From contig CAJXVF010000047.1 of NCBI GenBank assembly GCA_913060845.1, positions 1 to 9,520 on the forward strand: a stretch of DNA of 9,520 bases, given 5' to 3'. A program made the position numbers and the translations under genes. The notes below the pieces were generated by a model that was not told where the DNA came from, ran no database searches, and worked only from the letters and a program-made list of their open reading frames with translations. This DNA is from an uncultured Alphaproteobacteria bacterium (lineage in GTDB: Bacteria > Pseudomonadota > Alphaproteobacteria > Bin95). Positions 1 through 6,985 of the stretch are shown piece by piece (position 1 is the first letter of the stretch; the number at the start of each line of letters is the position of its first letter).

Positions 1-1044
1 TTCCCTACCAAGGGAATCCCAAACGATTCAATCAAATCCAAATCCGCTCTAGAGGTCGAACTGGCATGGATTGATGCCCACGTGGATGGTCGCGCCTACG
101 GCGTCGATGTGATTATCCCCGGCAATTACAACACGGAAGCGGAAGATTCCTTCGGCAAGATTGATCTGCATGATTTGATCCCGGATGAGCACAAGTCCTT
201 CATCGACAAAGTGCTCGATGACGAAGGCGTGCCGGAATTGCCGGACGATGACCGCGCCCGCATTAATGATGAAATCGTTGCAGGCCGGGGTGCGATGACA
301 CCAGATGGCGCGCGTCGTTTGTTAGAGGTCACGTTCCGCCACCCCCAGGTCCGCTTCGTTGTCAGCGCGCTTGGCGCGCCGCCGCCAGATGTGGTGGAGA
401 AGTTGCGTGCCCATGACATCACTATTGGCGCCATGTGTGGTCGGCCAAAGCACGCGGCACGCCATAAGGCGGCGGGCGTTGATGTGATTATCGCCCAGGG
501 GACGGAGGCAGGCGGCCATAAGGGCGAAATCGCAACGCTGGTGCTGGTCCCCCAAGTGATTGACGCCGTGGGGGGCGAAATCCCGGTGATCGCTGCTGGC
601 GGATTCGCGCGCGGCAGCCAGATTGCAGCCGCACTGGCGCTGGGTGCGGAAGGTGTGTGGTGCGGCACCGTATGGCTCGGCACGCGGGAGAGTGAACTGA
701 CGCCATTCGAACGTCAGGCCTATTTCGATGCAGAAACTGAGGATGCCGTGCGCCGTCGCTGCCGCACCGGCAAAACCGTGCGCATGTTGAAGTCTAAGCT
801 TTCAGAGGTATGGGAGACGCCCGGCGCGCCCGAATATCTGGGCTCGCCATTGCAAGGCATCCTGTTCAATGAAGCGACGGCCCGCGTTATCCGGGCGGAG
901 CGGGCGGACCTCTATTCCTTCCCCGCAGGTCAGGTCGTTGGCGCGATGAAGGAGGAGACAACCGTGCGTCAGGTTATGTACGACATGCAGGTTGAGCTTG
1001 CAGACACGCTGGAGCGGTTGTCCAAGACCAGCTTTGGCGGGTAG
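1..1044 (+). CDS. Nitronate monooxygenase-family FMN protein, 5' partial
   Basis: This is a TIM-barrel FMN oxidoreductase of the nitronate monooxygenase (2-nitropropane dioxygenase) family. The reading frame is open from base 1, so the beginning is missing; 347 codons are visible and I estimate about 60 N-terminal residues, including the usual flavin-binding GPM region, are lost. A GTG at 82 is internal, because recognisable family sequence (ELAWIDAHVDGRAYGVD) starts before it. Counting from base 1, GTEAGGHKGE carries the family's conserved histidine at about residue 173. It is followed by the phosphate-binding AAGGFARG and GAEGVWCGT. The gene ends 47 bases before a CoA-ester operon. Family members oxidise nitronates, but relatives in CoA pathways act as flavin reductases (for example IpdC in steroid ring degradation). 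Given the neighbours, a role on a CoA ester or enone is as plausible as nitronate detoxification. Family is sure; substrate is unknown. Confidence 0.85.
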   Translation, partial: FPTKGIPNDSIKSKSALEVELAWIDAHVDGRAYGVDVIIPGNYNTEAEDSFGKIDLHDLIPDEHKSFIDKVLDDEGVPELPDDDRARINDEIVAGRGAMTPDGARRLLEVTFRHPQVRFVVSALGAPPPDVVEKLRAHDITIGAMCGRPKHAARHKAAGVDVIIAQGTEAGGHKGEIATLVLVPQVIDAVGGEIPVIAAGGFARGSQIAAALALGAEGVWCGTVWLGTRESELTPFERQAYFDAETEDAVRRRCRTGKTVRMLKSKLSEVWETPGAPEYLGSPLQGILFNEATARVIRAERADLYSFPAGQVVGAMKEETTVRQVMYDMQVELADTLERLSKTSFGG

Positions 1045-1079
1045 CCTTTGGGATATGAACGTAATTCTTTGGGCGGAAA

Positions 1080-1084
1080 AGGAG
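1080..1084 (+). promoter_or_regulatory. Ribosome binding site of the thiolase-like gene
   Basis: AGGAG lies 7 bases before the ATG at 1092 and fixes that start. The 47-base gap after the preceding stop holds no visible terminator, which fits co-transcription with the flavoprotein gene. Confidence 0.7.
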
Positions 1085-1091
1085 CCAGGGC

Positions 1092-2246
1092 ATGACGGAT
1101 AGTTTGAACGGCAAAGCGGCCATTACCGGTATCGGCGAGACGGAATATTCCAGGGGTGCCGATAAAAGCTCCATCGGCCTCATGCTCGAAGCCTCGCTCA
1201 AGGCGATCCTGGATGCAGGGCTGAAGCCGCAGGATATTGACGGCGTTATCCCGTATTCGCTTGGCCCCGTTGGTGAGGAGATCATGACCGGTTTGAACCT
1301 GACCGATGTTCGGTTCTCGGCCCAAACACCCATGGGCGGTGCCAGCCCAGTGGCGGCATTGCAATGCGCCGCTGCCGTGATCGCAGCCGGTGTGTGTAAG
1401 CATGTGTTGGTGGTGCTTGGCCGTCGTGGATCATCAGACTCCCGGGTCGCGAACCGCATCGCCGCCATGCCGCAGTTCCGACAGATCAGTGAGTTCGAAA
1501 ACCCTATCGGCGCCATTGCGCCCGCACAGCTCTACGCGCCAATGGCCCGGCGCCATATGGAGCTTTACGGCACAAATGAGGACCAGTTCGCTGAAATCGC
1601 CGTCACCATGCGCGAACATGCAATGCTGAACGACAACGCCATCATGAAGAAGCCGATGACGGTGGAAGATCACCATGCCAGTCGCATGATCTCTGACCCT
1701 TTCCGCCTGTTCGATTGCTGCCTGGAAAGCGACGGCGGTACGGCAGTTATTGTTAGCGCTGCGGACCGGGCGAAGGATTCGCGCGCACCGGTGACCATCC
1801 TTGGTGTGGCGGAAGGCCATCCGGACTCCCCCAGCACCATCACCCAACGCCCGGACCTGATGACGCTTGGCCTCGCCAAGGCCGCACCGCGCGCATTTGA
1901 GATGGCTGGCGTCAAACACGCTGATATCGACGTGGCGCAAATCTATGATTGCTTCACCTATATGGTCATCTGTGAGTTGGAGGACCTTGGCTTCTGTAAG
2001 AAGGGCGAAGGTGGGGCTTATGTTGAAGGTGGGCGTATCCGACTTGGTGGCGAATTGCCAACGAACACCCATGGCGGGCTGTTGTCACAGGCGCATATCG
2101 CCGGGATGAACCATGTCTATGAACTGGTCCGGCAGTTGCGCGGTGAAGGTGGGGCGGCGCAGGTCGCGGGTGCTGAAATTGGCCTCGTCACCGGCTATGG
2201 CGATTTGGGCGACGGGTCTGTCGCAATCATGCAGAAGGCGTCCTGA
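1092..2246 (+). CDS. SCP2/lipid-transfer-type thiolase homologue (possible retro-aldolase or thiolase)
   Basis: A 384-residue thiolase-fold protein of the lipid-transfer (Ltp/SCP2) branch. The start ITGIGETEYSRG, the central DCCLESDGGTAVIVSAAD (about 208-225), QIYDCFTYMVICELEDLGFC (283-302), NTHGGLLSQAHIAGMN (325-340) and the ending VTGYGDLGDGS are typical of this branch. Where ordinary thiolases carry the nucleophilic cysteine, this protein has MGGAS (81-85), so serine or alanine replaces it. The C-terminal GHPxGATG block is also absent. In characterised relatives such as Ltp2, these losses accompany retro-aldol cleavage of acyl-CoA side chains, with tyrosines in the active site; Y285 in IYDCFT is a candidate. 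Activity in those systems needs a DUF35 partner, and one starts 3 bases downstream. Expected to be cytosolic. Family and pairing are well supported; aldolase rather than thiolase chemistry is inferred. Confidence 0.88.
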   Translation: MTDSLNGKAAITGIGETEYSRGADKSSIGLMLEASLKAILDAGLKPQDIDGVIPYSLGPVGEEIMTGLNLTDVRFSAQTPMGGASPVAALQCAAAVIAAGVCKHVLVVLGRRGSSDSRVANRIAAMPQFRQISEFENPIGAIAPAQLYAPMARRHMELYGTNEDQFAEIAVTMREHAMLNDNAIMKKPMTVEDHHASRMISDPFRLFDCCLESDGGTAVIVSAADRAKDSRAPVTILGVAEGHPDSPSTITQRPDLMTLGLAKAAPRAFEMAGVKHADIDVAQIYDCFTYMVICELEDLGFCKKGEGGAYVEGGRIRLGGELPTNTHGGLLSQAHIAGMNHVYELVRQLRGEGGAAQVAGAEIGLVTGYGDLGDGSVAIMQKAS

Positions 2247-2249
2247 ACC

Positions 2250-2663
2250 ATGAGCGAACCCTATTTGAAGCCGCTGCCAGAACCTTCCATCGACTCCCTG
2301 CCATATTGGGAGGGCCTGAAAGACCGGCGCGTCATGCTGCAACGCTGCACGGACTGCCGCACAATCCGGCATTACCCAAGGCCCATGTGTGGCGAATGTC
2401 ATTCAATGGAAGTTGATTGGATTGAGGCCAGCGGCAAAGGCGAAGTCTATAGCTGGACCGTGGCCCATCATCCATTCCATATCGGGTTTAAGGCAGAGAT
2501 GCCTTACATTTTGGCGACAGTTGAATTGGAAGAAGGTGTCCGTATCCAAAGCCAATTGCTTGATGTTGATCCAGCGGAGATGAAAATCGGACTAGCCGTT
2601 GAGGTCATCTTTGGCCAAGCGACAGATGATCTGGTGCTGCCATATTTCCGTGTCGCGAAGTAG
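2250..2663 (+). CDS. Zn-ribbon and OB-fold protein (DUF35 family), partner of the thiolase homologue
   Basis: A 137-residue protein with the two-part DUF35 layout. An N-terminal helix region contains PYWEGLKDRRVMLQRC. A rubredoxin-like zinc ribbon follows with cysteines at 33, 36, 47 and 50 (CTDC...CGEC). An OB-fold then starts near residue 58, with SGKGEVYSWTVAHHPF and the ending VLPYFRV. DUF35 proteins bind acyl-CoA or form stable complexes with lipid-transfer-type thiolases, as ChsH2 does with Ltp2. The start ATG lies 3 bases after the upstream stop, and an AGAAGG inside the end of that gene can serve as ribosome binding site. The tight coupling indicates a stoichiometric complex. Length is normal for a stand-alone family member. 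Its own catalytic role is unknown. Confidence 0.9.
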   Translation: MSEPYLKPLPEPSIDSLPYWEGLKDRRVMLQRCTDCRTIRHYPRPMCGECHSMEVDWIEASGKGEVYSWTVAHHPFHIGFKAEMPYILATVELEEGVRIQSQLLDVDPAEMKIGLAVEVIFGQATDDLVLPYFRVAK

Positions 2664-2672
2664 GACGAGCCA

Positions 2673-3815
2673 ATGCAGTGGAGCCACGAACATCTGGAAC
2701 TGAAGCGCACGACCCAGCGCATCGTCGAAGAACACATCAACCCCTATGTCGATGAGTGGGAGGAAGCGGGCCGCTTCCCAGCGCATAAGGTGATGAAGGT
2801 TTTGGGTGATGCCGGGCTGCTCGGCATTTCCAGGCCAGAAGAATTCGGCGGGTTGGCACTCGATTATTCCTATGAAATCGCGTGCGTTGAAGAACTTGGC
2901 CACATCCAGGCTTATGGCATTTCCAGCGCGATTGGCATTCAGGCAACTATGTGTACGCCCGCTTTGGCGAAGCATGGGTCTGACGAATTGCGGCGGGAAT
3001 GGTTGGTGCCAACCATTGCGGGCGACGTCGTTGGCAGTCTCGGCGTATCCGAAGTCGGGTCCGGGTCTGACGTGGCGAATGTGAAAACATACGCTCGGCG
3101 TGATGGCGATGATTACGTCATCAATGGCTCCAAGATGTGGACCACGAACGGCATGCAGGCGGATTGGATGTGCATGTTAGTCAACACCAGCCCGGATAAC
3201 GGGCCGCACCGCAATAAATCATTGATGGTCGTGCCGTTAGATCTGCCTGGCGTGACGCGGCATGAGCTGAAAAAGCTTGGCTTGCATTCATCCGACACAG
3301 CCCAAACCTTTTTTGATGACGTCCGCATTCCGGCCCGTAATTTGATCGGGGATGAGAACAAGGGCTTTGGCTATCAAATGGCGCAGTTCCAGGAAGAACG
3401 GCTTTATGTCGTTGGCCGGTCCATCGGCCTGCTGGAAGACGCAATCGCAGACACCATTGAATATACGCGGGAGCGTGAGGCCTTCGGGAAGTCTATCCTG
3501 AACAATCAATTCGTCCACTTCCGCTTAGCGGAGATGCAGACTGAGGTTGAGGCCTTGCGCGCGCTCTTTCACGCCGCCGTCCAGGCTTATATTGATGGTG
3601 AGGACGTGACCAAGCTTGCATCTATGGCGAAATACAAGATGGGCCGCTTGGCGGAATGGATCCCCAGCGAATGCCTACGCTTCTGGGGTGGGCAGGGTTT
3701 CATGGCTGAAAACCGTATCAGCCGAACCTACCGGGACATGAAACTTGCTGCGATTGGCGGCGGGGCCAATGAAATCATGCTGCAGGTCATCGCTAAACGC
3801 ATGGGCATGACCTGA
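2673..3815 (+). CDS. Acyl-CoA dehydrogenase
   Basis: A 380-residue FAD-dependent acyl-CoA dehydrogenase, full length for the family, with the ATG 9 bases after the DUF35 stop. The N-terminal helical domain contains LGDAGLLGISRPEEFGG (44-60). The middle domain carries LGVSEVGSGSD (123-133) and the flavin-contacting MWTTNG (155-160). The C-terminal domain carries EREAFGKSILNNQF (267-280) and FWGGQGFMAE (337-346). The usual medium-chain catalytic glutamate position near the end (YEG) reads IGGGANEIM (361-369). Instead, E242 in FQEERL aligns by eye with the base used by isovaleryl- and long-chain enzymes (ERL motif). That suggests a branched or bulky acyl-CoA, as in leucine or acyclic terpene catabolism. 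It introduces the alpha-beta double bond and needs ETF as acceptor; no ETF gene is in the window. Family is certain; substrate is inferred. Confidence 0.92.
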   Translation: MQWSHEHLELKRTTQRIVEEHINPYVDEWEEAGRFPAHKVMKVLGDAGLLGISRPEEFGGLALDYSYEIACVEELGHIQAYGISSAIGIQATMCTPALAKHGSDELRREWLVPTIAGDVVGSLGVSEVGSGSDVANVKTYARRDGDDYVINGSKMWTTNGMQADWMCMLVNTSPDNGPHRNKSLMVVPLDLPGVTRHELKKLGLHSSDTAQTFFDDVRIPARNLIGDENKGFGYQMAQFQEERLYVVGRSIGLLEDAIADTIEYTREREAFGKSILNNQFVHFRLAEMQTEVEALRALFHAAVQAYIDGEDVTKLASMAKYKMGRLAEWIPSECLRFWGGQGFMAENRISRTYRDMKLAAIGGGANEIMLQVIAKRMGMT

Positions 3816-3827
3816 GGCCATAGGCGG

Positions 3828-5453
3828 TTAGGCCAGCGTGAAGCCTTCATAGTTTTTCGCTGCTACGTCAGCACAGATCTCACGATACCGCGCCATACCG
3901 CCTGCATAGGCGAGGAACGCCCTGGGTTTTCCGGGCACGTTCGCGCCGAGATACCAAGATGTTTCCGCCGTCACCAATAGCGTCGCATTGGCGGCATCGT
4001 TAACCGTCTGCCCCCATGCGGCTGCGGCGTCTGACTGCGGCTCAATCCGTTCCAGGCCCTCTGCGCGCATATGGGCGATGCAATCGCTGATCCATTCTGC
4101 GTGTTGTTCAATCGCTACCGGCATGTTGGTCAGCACGGATGGGCTTTGCGGCCCGGTGATTGTGAACAGGTTCGGGAAACCTTCGACTTGCAGGCCGAGA
4201 TAAGTTTTTGGCCCTGCCTCCCACACGTCTTTCAACGGGGTACCGTCACGGCCCTTTATATCGAGACGGAGAAGCGGGCCAGTCACACCATCGTAGCCCG
4301 TCGCAAATACGATCACGTCCAGCGGATAGAAAGCGTCTGCTGTCTGAATGCCATCCGCCGTGATTTCCTGGATCGGTGCCGAGCGCACATCAACGAGTGC
4401 CACATTGTCCCGGTTATAGGCCTCAAAATAATGGGTATCGATGATGGGGCGCTTGGTCGAATAGGCATGGTCGAAATTAGTAAGCTTGCGGGCTGTCTCC
4501 GGGTCTTTGACGGTTTCTTCGATTTTGCGTTTGACGAAATCGGCGACAACTTCATTCGCCTGCTTATCAACCAAAATATCCTGGAAGGTCGCGCGGAACT
4601 GCAGCCCGCCCCGCTCCCAGGCTTCCTGGTACAGCCGCTCGCGCTCATCCGCTGGCGTTTCATGGGTGCGCCGGTCTGACGGAAACCAGGGATGGCCGCT
4701 CAACGTGTTTTGCATCGTATCGCGAATGTCGCCCGCGTTCTCTTTAACGTGGCGCTTGAATTCTGGCGTTAGCGGGCCGTTGCGAGCAGGCACGGAATAG
4801 TTGGGCGTGCGCTGAAATACGGTGAGGTGGGCAGCCTGTTCCGCGATCACAGGCGTCGCCTGCACACCGGTTGATCCGGTACCAACCAAGCCAACGCGCT
4901 TGCCCGTGAAATCAACGCCTTCATGGGGCCAATTGCCGGTGTGGCGCCATTCGCCCGCGAAGCTGTCACGCCCCGGAATATCCGGCACGTTTGCAGCAGA
5001 CAGGCAGCCGACCGCTGTCACCAGGAATTGGGCGGACAGGCTCTCGCCCGCCTCCGTCTCAACACGCCAAAGGCCAGCCGCGTCATCCCATGCCGCACTC
5101 GTGACGCGGGTTTCGAATTGGATGTGGCGCTTCAAGTCCAGTTCGTCCGCGACGTAATTGATGTAGCGCACGATCTCTGGCTGCTCGGGATAACGCTCAG
5201 ACCATTCCCAGCCTTTGTAGAGCGCTTCGGAAAAGGTGAAGCAGTAGCCGTGGCTTTCGGTATCGCAGCGCGCACCCGGGTAACGGTTCCAGTACCAGGT
5301 GCCGCCAACCCCACCGCCCGCCTCAAGCACGCGGGCGTTCAGGCCGAGTTTGTCGCGGAGACAATGCAGTTGATAGAGGCCAGCAAAGCCAGCGCCAATA
5401 ATCAGTGCATCAAAGTGGTCGCTGCCGCTTGTATCTTGCTGCTTGGTCATCAT
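3828..5453 (-). CDS. Baeyer-Villiger monooxygenase (cyclohexanone/phenylacetone monooxygenase-like)
   Basis: A 541-residue class B flavin monooxygenase that uses NADPH, FAD and O2 to insert oxygen next to a ketone, giving an ester or lactone. The FAD Rossmann motif is GAGFAG (20-25), followed by GGTWYWNRYPGARCD (50-64). The Baeyer-Villiger fingerprint F-x-G-x3-H-x3-W-P is at 165-176. The NADPH Rossmann motif is GTGSTG (191-196). KRPIIDTHYFEAYNRDNV carries R335, matching the catalytic arginine of phenylacetone monooxygenase, and VFATGYD is at 382-388. Two adjacent ATGs exist; on the minus strand GAGG lies 4 bases before the first (5453) and 7 before the second (5450), so the second may be used. 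The gene converges on the acyl-CoA dehydrogenase with 12 bases between stops. A perfect palindrome sits 15 bases upstream of the start. A cyclic or branched ketone substrate is likely but not determined. Confidence 0.93.
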   Translation of the reverse strand: MMTKQQDTSGSDHFDALIIGAGFAGLYQLHCLRDKLGLNARVLEAGGGVGGTWYWNRYPGARCDTESHGYCFTFSEALYKGWEWSERYPEQPEIVRYINYVADELDLKRHIQFETRVTSAAWDDAAGLWRVETEAGESLSAQFLVTAVGCLSAANVPDIPGRDSFAGEWRHTGNWPHEGVDFTGKRVGLVGTGSTGVQATPVIAEQAAHLTVFQRTPNYSVPARNGPLTPEFKRHVKENAGDIRDTMQNTLSGHPWFPSDRRTHETPADERERLYQEAWERGGLQFRATFQDILVDKQANEVVADFVKRKIEETVKDPETARKLTNFDHAYSTKRPIIDTHYFEAYNRDNVALVDVRSAPIQEITADGIQTADAFYPLDVIVFATGYDGVTGPLLRLDIKGRDGTPLKDVWEAGPKTYLGLQVEGFPNLFTITGPQSPSVLTNMPVAIEQHAEWISDCIAHMRAEGLERIEPQSDAAAAWGQTVNDAANATLLVTAETSWYLGANVPGKPRAFLAYAGGMARYREICADVAAKNYEGFTLA

Positions 5454-5468
5454 CCGCCCTCAATCAGA

Positions 5469-5488
5469 ATTGTGTGCGAGGACACAAT
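5469..5488. promoter_or_regulatory. Perfect inverted repeat, candidate operator for the Baeyer-Villiger monooxygenase
   Basis: ATTGTGT-GCGAGG-ACACAAT has 7-base arms that match perfectly across a 6-base spacer. It ends 15 bases upstream of the monooxygenase start and also lies downstream of the permease gene. The size and symmetry suit a dimeric repressor of the TetR or GntR type. A second pair, ATCAG at 5463-5467 and CTGAT at 5493-5497, flanks it nearly symmetrically. No regulator gene is in the window, and no convincing -35/-10 pair was recognised. The operator role is an inference. Confidence 0.45.
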
Positions 5489-5512
5489 AGCGCTGATCTT
5501 TAAAGGCGGACA

Positions 5513-5557
5513 CCCGTTAAGCGCCATGGGCTGATAAGGCCGCAGGCGCTTAGCGGG
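5513..5557. repeat. 13-bp inverted repeat (stem-loop) after the permease gene; possible terminator or 3' mRNA stabiliser
   Basis: CCCGTTAAGCGCC (5513-5525) pairs with GGCGCTTAGCGGG (5545-5557) in 12 of 13 positions around a 19-base loop. The odd pair is T5517/G5553: a G-U wobble in plus-strand RNA and an A-C mismatch in minus-strand RNA. It starts 10 bases past the permease stop on the minus strand. There is no T-run on either side, so it is not a classical Rho-independent terminator. It may still cause pausing or protect the 3' end and separate the permease from the monooxygenase transcript. Confidence 0.4.
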
Positions 5558-5566
5558 GCAGTCCAG

Positions 5567-6904
5567 TTAGTCGTTCTTATGGCCAGACATGCCGCCGGAG
5601 ATTTCTTCCGTGGACTCGTCCGACAGTTCCTGGGGCAGGATCAAGTTCAGCGCGATTGCCAGGAAGGCTGCCGGAAGTAGGCCGGAACTCAGCAGCACGC
5701 GCGCCGTACCGGGCACATGTTGCAGCGCTTCTGGCACCAGTTGCAGACCAAGACCGATGGAGAACGAGATGGCGAAGATCACCATATTCCGCCGATTCCA
5801 TTCAACATCCGCTAGCATCGATACGCCCGCCGCAGCGACCATGCCGAATATGACAATGACGCCACCGCCTAGCAATTCAATTGGCACTGTGGAGATGATC
5901 GCGCCCACTTTTGGCACGAACCCGGCGAGGATCAGGAAGATCGCGCCAAACGTCACCACATGGCGGCTCATCACGCCGGTCATGGCAACCAGGCCGACAT
6001 TCTGGCTGAAGGAGGTGTTAGGCAAGCTGCCGAACACACCAGCGATAGCGCTGCCAAGACCATCCGGATATGTAGCACCAGAGATTTCCTCACTGTTGGC
6101 TTCGCGTTTGGCACCGCCTTTGGTGATGCCGGAGACATCGCCGACGGTTTCAATCGCGGAAACGAATGCCATCAGGCAGAAGCCCAAGATCGCTGCAAAC
6201 GTGAACTCAACACCGAAATGGAACGGATCAGGCATTGCAAACGGGGCTGCCCGCCCGACATTTACAAAGCTCACTATCCCAAGCGCATAGGCAACGATAT
6301 AGCCGACGATTAAGCCGAGCAGCACCGCCGCAATCGACATCATGCCACGGGTGAAGAACTTGATGCCAAGCGTGGTGGCGATAACGACCAGGGCGACGAA
6401 CCAGTTTTGCAGGCTGCCAAATTCAGGCTTGCCCATCGCTGGAGCCCCGCCTGCAGCATATTGAATACCGACTTTGACCAGGGCGAGGCCGATCATCAGG
6501 ACAACAAGACCCGTCACCAGCGGCGGCAATGCGAAGCGGATATGGCCAATGATCGTACCAAGCAGCGCGTGGAAGATGCCGCCAACGATGACACCGCCCA
6601 TGACGGCGGCCATGGCGTCTACGCCTTTGCCAGCGACCAGCGGGATCATGATTGGCAGGAACGCGAAGCTCGTGCCTTGAACGACGGGCAAACGCGCACC
6701 GATTGGCCCAATGCCAATGGTCTGAAACAGGGTAGCGACGCCTGCGAACAGCATGGCCATCTGGATCATGTAAATCATTTGCGGGAAGTCTGGTGAGTTC
6801 GACCCGAACCCAAACCCGGCTGCGCCCGCGACGATGATCGCAGGCGTGACGTTAGACACGAACATCGCCAGCACGTGCTGGATCCCAAGTGGGATCGCCT
6901 GCAT
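5567..6904 (-). CDS. NCS2-family purine permease (xanthine/urate type)
   Basis: A multi-pass inner-membrane nucleobase:cation symporter of the NCS2 (nucleobase-ascorbate transporter) family, 445 residues from the ATG at 6904. It has the early LGIQHVLAMF (6-15), the TM region GARLPVVQGTSFAF (69-82), SAIETVGD with E252, and the family signature QNVGLVAMTG (301-310). Glutamine first in that signature is typical of xanthine/urate carriers, whereas uracil carriers have glutamate there. Downstream of the urate-pathway genes allE and uraD on the same strand, it probably imports urate or xanthine. The start is doubtful. The ATG at 6904 has no ribosome binding site, while the same frame stays open upstream and encodes DPNYTPPL, which I recall from the N-terminus of relatives. 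It may really begin near 6970 (see findings). The hydrophilic tail after about 425 is short. Confidence 0.92.
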   Translation of the reverse strand: MQAIPLGIQHVLAMFVSNVTPAIIVAGAAGFGFGSNSPDFPQMIYMIQMAMLFAGVATLFQTIGIGPIGARLPVVQGTSFAFLPIMIPLVAGKGVDAMAAVMGGVIVGGIFHALLGTIIGHIRFALPPLVTGLVVLMIGLALVKVGIQYAAGGAPAMGKPEFGSLQNWFVALVVIATTLGIKFFTRGMMSIAAVLLGLIVGYIVAYALGIVSFVNVGRAAPFAMPDPFHFGVEFTFAAILGFCLMAFVSAIETVGDVSGITKGGAKREANSEEISGATYPDGLGSAIAGVFGSLPNTSFSQNVGLVAMTGVMSRHVVTFGAIFLILAGFVPKVGAIISTVPIELLGGGVIVIFGMVAAAGVSMLADVEWNRRNMVIFAISFSIGLGLQLVPEALQHVPGTARVLLSSGLLPAAFLAIALNLILPQELSDESTEEISGGMSGHKND

Positions 6905-6979
6905 GAGCGGCGGCGTATAGTTGGGATCACGGAGTTGCTCCGGTGTCCCGATTGATGAGTTCAGCGCTATTTTACGTAT

Positions 6980-6985
6980 CCCCTC
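6980..6985 (-). promoter_or_regulatory. Strong Shine-Dalgarno upstream of the permease, pointing to a start upstream of 6904
   Basis: On the minus strand GAGGGG is followed after 9 bases by ATA (6970-6968) and after 15 bases by CTG (6964-6962). Both are in frame with the permease. No ATG, GTG or TTG lies in frame between here and the ATG at 6904. This suggests the true start is a rare codon or an ATG altered by mutation or sequence error. Confidence 0.45.

Noticed and set aside
1434..2072. 212-codon minus-strand frame inside the thiolase-like gene
   Set aside because: It is antisense to a full-length recognised gene and has no recognisable product or start signal.
3988..5534. Several long plus-strand open frames (for example 4071-4679 and 4923-5534)
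   Set aside because: They lie antisense to the clearly coding Baeyer-Villiger monooxygenase, have no ribosome binding sites or recognisable domains, and are what GC-rich coding sequence produces by chance.
5589..6796. Long plus-strand frames opposite the permease (5589-6290 and 6407-6796)
   Set aside because: They are antisense shadows of a membrane protein gene; their composition is a by-product of hydrophobic codons on the other strand and no family is recognisable.
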